A program made the position numbers and the translations under genes. A stretch of DNA of 34,244 nt. Origin: Nanobdellota archaeon (GTDB lineage: Archaea; Nanobdellota; Nanobdellia; Pacearchaeales; GW2011-AR1). Shown here piece by piece: positions 31,973 to 34,244 of this stretch. Below the pieces are notes generated by a model. It had not been told where the DNA came from. It made no database searches and worked only from the letters and a program-made list of their open reading frames with translations. Position 1 is the stretch's first letter, and each line of letters begins with the position of its first letter. The stretch is from positions 1 through 34,244 of the forward strand of contig JAUYDD010000067.1 of NCBI GenBank assembly GCA_030704765.1. Reading direction: 5' to 3'.

Positions 31973-31983
31973 TTTATAAACCC
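31973..31983 (+). promoter_or_regulatory. TATA-like element in the tRNA-Leu to eL18 gap
   Basis: TTTATAAACCC (with flanking C) is the same core as the 5S promoter. A start about 25 nt on would give a transcript of some 70 nt before eL18 begins, either an eL18 leader or a small RNA. No ORF is present. Confidence 0.45.
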
Positions 31984-32046
31984 CTTATTGTTACAAAACT
32001 TATCTTGCAAGTATAAAAGCGTTTAGCAGGAGTCAAATATAGACTT

Positions 32047-32054
32047 CTATAAAC
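32047..32054 (+). promoter_or_regulatory. TATA box of eL18
   Basis: TCTATAAAC is centred about 24 nt before the eL18 ATG at 32074, predicting a leaderless mRNA; no Shine-Dalgarno sequence is present. Confidence 0.55.
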
Positions 32055-32073
32055 CCTTCTTTACTTCAATAAA

Positions 32074-32430
32074 ATGATATCAAAAACAAAAATACAAGAA
32101 AGATTAAGAGGGAAAAAAAACCTTTATCTAGTTGAAACAATAATCTTAGCAAAAAAGAACAATCATTTAGAATTAGCAAATAAACTAGCTGTTCCTACTA
32201 GAAGACAAGCTAAAATCAATCTGAATGAATTAAACAATCTAAATGAGAAACACATAATCTATCCTGGAAAGGTCCTTGCTAATGGAGACATTAATAAAAA
32301 AATGATTGTTGTTGCTTTAGGTTTTTCTAGTCAAGCAAAAGAAAAACTTAATAAAGCAGGATGCGAGACTAAAACAATAAAAGAAGAACTTTTAAAAAAT
32401 CCGGATTTGAAAGGAGTAAAAATATTATGA
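32074..32430 (+). CDS. rpl18e: Large subunit ribosomal protein eL18
   Basis: 118 residues. Member of the eL18/uL15 fold. Visible: LVETIILAKKNNHLELANKLAVPTRRQAKINLNELN, here with the conserved PTRRQAKINL, then IIYPGKVLANGDI and VVALGFSSQAKEKL. It starts a second ribosomal transcript after tRNA-Leu, and is followed by uL13 and uS9 as in most archaea. Confidence 0.95.
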   Translation: MISKTKIQERLRGKKNLYLVETIILAKKNNHLELANKLAVPTRRQAKINLNELNNLNEKHIIYPGKVLANGDINKKMIVVALGFSSQAKEKLNKAGCETKTIKEELLKNPDLKGVKIL

Positions 32431-32470
32431 TACAATTAAATAATGTTCGATTTAAGAGGTAAATCTTCAC

Positions 32471-32875
32471 ATGGAAAAGATAATAATTGATGCTGAAGGA
32501 ATTGTCTTAGGAAGACTTGCGAGTTTTGTTGCAAAACAAGCTCTTGAAGGAAAAGAAATATCTATAGTCAATTCTGAAAAAGCAATAATCACTGGAAACA
32601 GAAAAAACATAATTGAAAAATACCAAAAGAAAAGAAAACTTGGTGGAACTGCTCAAAAAGGACCGTATTATGATAAACCTTCTTATATGATATTGAAAAG
32701 AGCGATAAGGGGAATGCTTCCAGACCATAGAAATGGAATAGGAAGAACAGCATTCAAGAACATCAAATGCTATGAAGGAATTCCTAATGAATTCAAGAAC
32801 TCAATATTCATGAAATTAAAAAGTCCTGAAAAAATAAATTATATAGATATTAAAGAAGTTTCAAAAAACTTGTAA
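32471..32875 (+). CDS. rpl13: Large subunit ribosomal protein uL13
   Basis: 134 residues. Visible: IIIDAEGIVLGRLASFVAKQ, SEKAIITGN, GPYYDKPSYMILKRAIRGMLP, and FKNIKCYEGIP, all family features. 40 bp after eL18, 1 bp before uS9. Confidence 0.96.
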   Translation: MEKIIIDAEGIVLGRLASFVAKQALEGKEISIVNSEKAIITGNRKNIIEKYQKKRKLGGTAQKGPYYDKPSYMILKRAIRGMLPDHRNGIGRTAFKNIKCYEGIPNEFKNSIFMKLKSPEKINYIDIKEVSKNL

Positions 32876-32876
32876 A

Positions 32877-33284
32877 ATGGAAAAAAATAAAACAACAATA
32901 AGCGGTAAAAGAAAGACATCTATTGCTAAAGCAACAATACTTGAAGGTAATGGAAAAATATGGATAAATAAAAGGCCGTATGAAAACCTGGATTTTTTTA
33001 GAAAACTAATGATTGATGAGCCTGTTGAGATAACCAAAAAAACACTCGGCCATTTTAATTTCAACATCTATGTCAATGCAAAAAGTGGTGGAAAAGAAAG
33101 CCAGATCCATGCATCAAGACTTGCTATTGCAAGAGCATTAGTAAAATTCACAGGCTCTAATGAACTGAAAAGAGCGTTTTTAAAATATGACAAAAACCTT
33201 CTTGTAGCTGACACTAGAAGAAAAGAAGCATATAAGCCCGGAGACTCTAAAGCAAGAGCGAAAAGGCAGAAGTCATTTAGATAG
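32877..33284 (+). CDS. rps9: Small subunit ribosomal protein uS9
   Basis: 135 residues. Visible: SGKRKTSIAKATI, AKSGGKESQIHASRLAIARAL, DTRRKEAYKPGDSKARAKRQ, and the C-terminal SFR whose Arg reaches the P-site tRNA. In many archaea rpoN, rpoK and uS2 follow; here the next gene is a convergent unknown, so the operon is cut short after uS9. Confidence 0.97.
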   Translation: MEKNKTTISGKRKTSIAKATILEGNGKIWINKRPYENLDFFRKLMIDEPVEITKKTLGHFNFNIYVNAKSGGKESQIHASRLAIARALVKFTGSNELKRAFLKYDKNLLVADTRRKEAYKPGDSKARAKRQKSFR

Positions 33285-33330
33285 TTCTAATTAGGGTTAA
33301 TTTAAATAGAATTCAAAAAAAAATTAATAA

Positions 33331-34044
33331 TTATCCTGATGTAGAAGGTGCCATTAATCTTTGAGCTAATCCCTGAATCCTTTCTTTGTAGGAATCTATC
33401 ATTCTTTGGGCTGCTGTATAAGATTTCTCAACTGCATCTGCAGTTGCAATGGTTCTATCATATACCTCAGTTAGGTTTGGCAGATATCCTATTCTTCTCA
33501 ATCGATCATCATGAGTATTTGTTTCAGCATAAAAATGAAGCTTATCTTTATCTTCTATTAATTCAACGCCATTATTTGTAGCAAGATATTTTCGAGAAGC
33601 ACCACTTATCTCACTAAGAGCTTGTCTTAAAGCAATTAATTCTTCTGAACCTTCAAATTCTTCTAATGATTTATAAATATGTTTAGAACTGGCACTTATA
33701 TTACGAGCTATTGAAAAAGGGTTAGGATGCGCAAAATAAAGCTCAATTTCAAGAGTAGTATTTGGAAGCTTTGTTCCATTTAATAATACAAAAGGAATTT
33801 CTTTTCCATCATAAGATACTACTTTTAGAGAATCAGTTCCTAAATATTCTCCAAGACTTTTAAAAAAATCTCTTACAACATCTGCATCTCTTTGAAACAT
33901 TGATTGAGTTCTTATTGCCCAGTCTAATTCTCCAAGATTTAAAACTGATTTACCTGTTTTTGAAAGAGCAAATAACCATTCACAAAAAGCTTTATGGCCT
34001 GGAAGTGTTGGACCTTGCACACGATTCTCTATATTTTCTTGCAT
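33331..34044 (-). CDS. Unrecognised 237-residue soluble protein
   Basis: I do not recognise a family. From the ATG at 34044 (MQENIENRVQGPTLPGHKAF); a longer start at 34095 would read into the repeat element, and TTTAAAT about 25 nt before the ATG at 34044 supports the shorter one. No signal peptide or membrane helix. The middle has KVVSYDGKEIPFVLLNG and TLEIELYFAHPNPFSIARNI; the C-terminal third is helical and Ala-rich (TIATADAVEKSYTAAQRMIDS) and ends in a flexible MAPSTSG. Convergent with uS9. It sits, like the 148-residue unknown at 1719, on the start side of a nested-hairpin copy. Confidence 0.7.
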   Translation of the reverse strand: MQENIENRVQGPTLPGHKAFCEWLFALSKTGKSVLNLGELDWAIRTQSMFQRDADVVRDFFKSLGEYLGTDSLKVVSYDGKEIPFVLLNGTKLPNTTLEIELYFAHPNPFSIARNISASSKHIYKSLEEFEGSEELIALRQALSEISGASRKYLATNNGVELIEDKDKLHFYAETNTHDDRLRRIGYLPNLTEVYDRTIATADAVEKSYTAAQRMIDSYKERIQGLAQRLMAPSTSG

Positions 34045-34083
34045 TAATAAAATATGAATACTTGATTTAAATATATTTCTAAG

Positions 34084-34244
34084 ATAGGATATCAAAAAAA
34101 TTTCCTGAAAAATCGCCTACTCCATCCTGAAGGATGGAGTTTGATCGGCGATTTTTCTGATTCGGAAATTTTTAGGATGCTCGGAAATTGAATGCAAGTA
34201 AACTACCTCATCTTAAAAGATGAGGTTTTCAATTTCCGACATAA
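34084..34244 (-). repeat. Nested-hairpin intergenic element, copy 4
   Basis: Left part: AAATTTCC/GGAAATTT enclosing AAAATCGCC/GGCGATTTT and CTCCATCC/GGATGGAG with loop TGAA (34099-34175 in all). It starts with ATAGGATATC, and about 100 nt match copy 2 with one substitution and without the 60-nt insert. Right part: GGAAATTGAA and TTCAATTTCC enclosing CTCATCTT/AAGATGAG, and then CGACATAA at the very window end, where by analogy a minus-strand stop codon should follow. Confidence 0.9.

Noticed and set aside
34099..34175. Kink-turn in the repeat (TGA opposite CTGATTC)
   Set aside because: The three-base bulge is on the wrong side of the tandem G-A pairs for a standard kink-turn in either strand.

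Overview
The window reads as an AT-rich archaeal chromosome segment, most likely from a small-genome DPANN-type lineage (Woesearchaeota/Pacearchaeota/Nanoarchaeota-like; the exact group is an inference). Archaeal markers seen directly are RNA polymerase subunits Rpo4, Rpo3 (D) and Rpo10 (N), eL21 and eL18, a DUF655 protein beside rpoF, an Rpp21-like RNase P protein, and TATA boxes of the form TTTATAAACCC about 25 nt before genes that mostly lack Shine-Dalgarno sequences. Stops are TAA, TAG and TGA, so the code looks standard.

Layout. (1) 1-9.9 kb, minus strand: a surface-sugar locus with a GT2 glycosyltransferase, a sugar nucleotidyltransferase, a B12-type radical SAM enzyme, a 2H phosphoesterase, a histidine phosphatase, an unusual 837-residue four-domain protein (GtrA membrane domain, ribulose-phosphate-epimerase-like barrel, Pol-beta-type nucleotidyltransferase, histidine phosphatase), a free GtrA protein, a membrane DUF457-type protein and a UDP-xylose-synthase-like SDR. 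(2) 9.9-15.4 kb, minus strand: secD/secF, tRNA-Gly and tRNA-Arg, then adenosylhomocysteinase followed by a PfkB kinase that could use the adenosine it releases. (3) 15.4-18.8 kb: a small membrane protein, tRNA-Leu(CAA), 5S rRNA and rpoN, then a three-gene minus-strand cassette (ribbon-helix-helix regulator, membrane-spanning HNH nuclease, small membrane protein) bracketed by an 18-bp direct repeat. (4) 18.8-22.8 kb: Nif3/DUF34, a DapA-family aldolase, an RNase P protein, a Nudix-like protein and a dihydrouridine synthase. (5) 22.8-27.9 kb: a MacB/Lol-like ABC system with two paralogous surface proteins and two paralogous permeases. (6) 28-33.3 kb: a zinc-ribbon microprotein, then eL21, a 57-residue coupled ORF, rpoF, DUF655, uS13, uS4, uS11, rpoD, tRNA-Leu(AAG), eL18, uL13 and uS9. 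An unrecognised gene and another repeat close the window.

The most notable non-coding signal is a family of modular, nested-hairpin intergenic elements at 1-141, 2196-2423, 8389-8471, 12624-12807 and 34084-34244. Two copies share about 100 nt of near identity. In the two copies whose gene end is visible, the motif CGACATAA touches the stop codon of a minus-strand gene. Stems change by paired substitutions between copies, and whole hairpins are inserted or exchanged. I do not recognise them as a known class.
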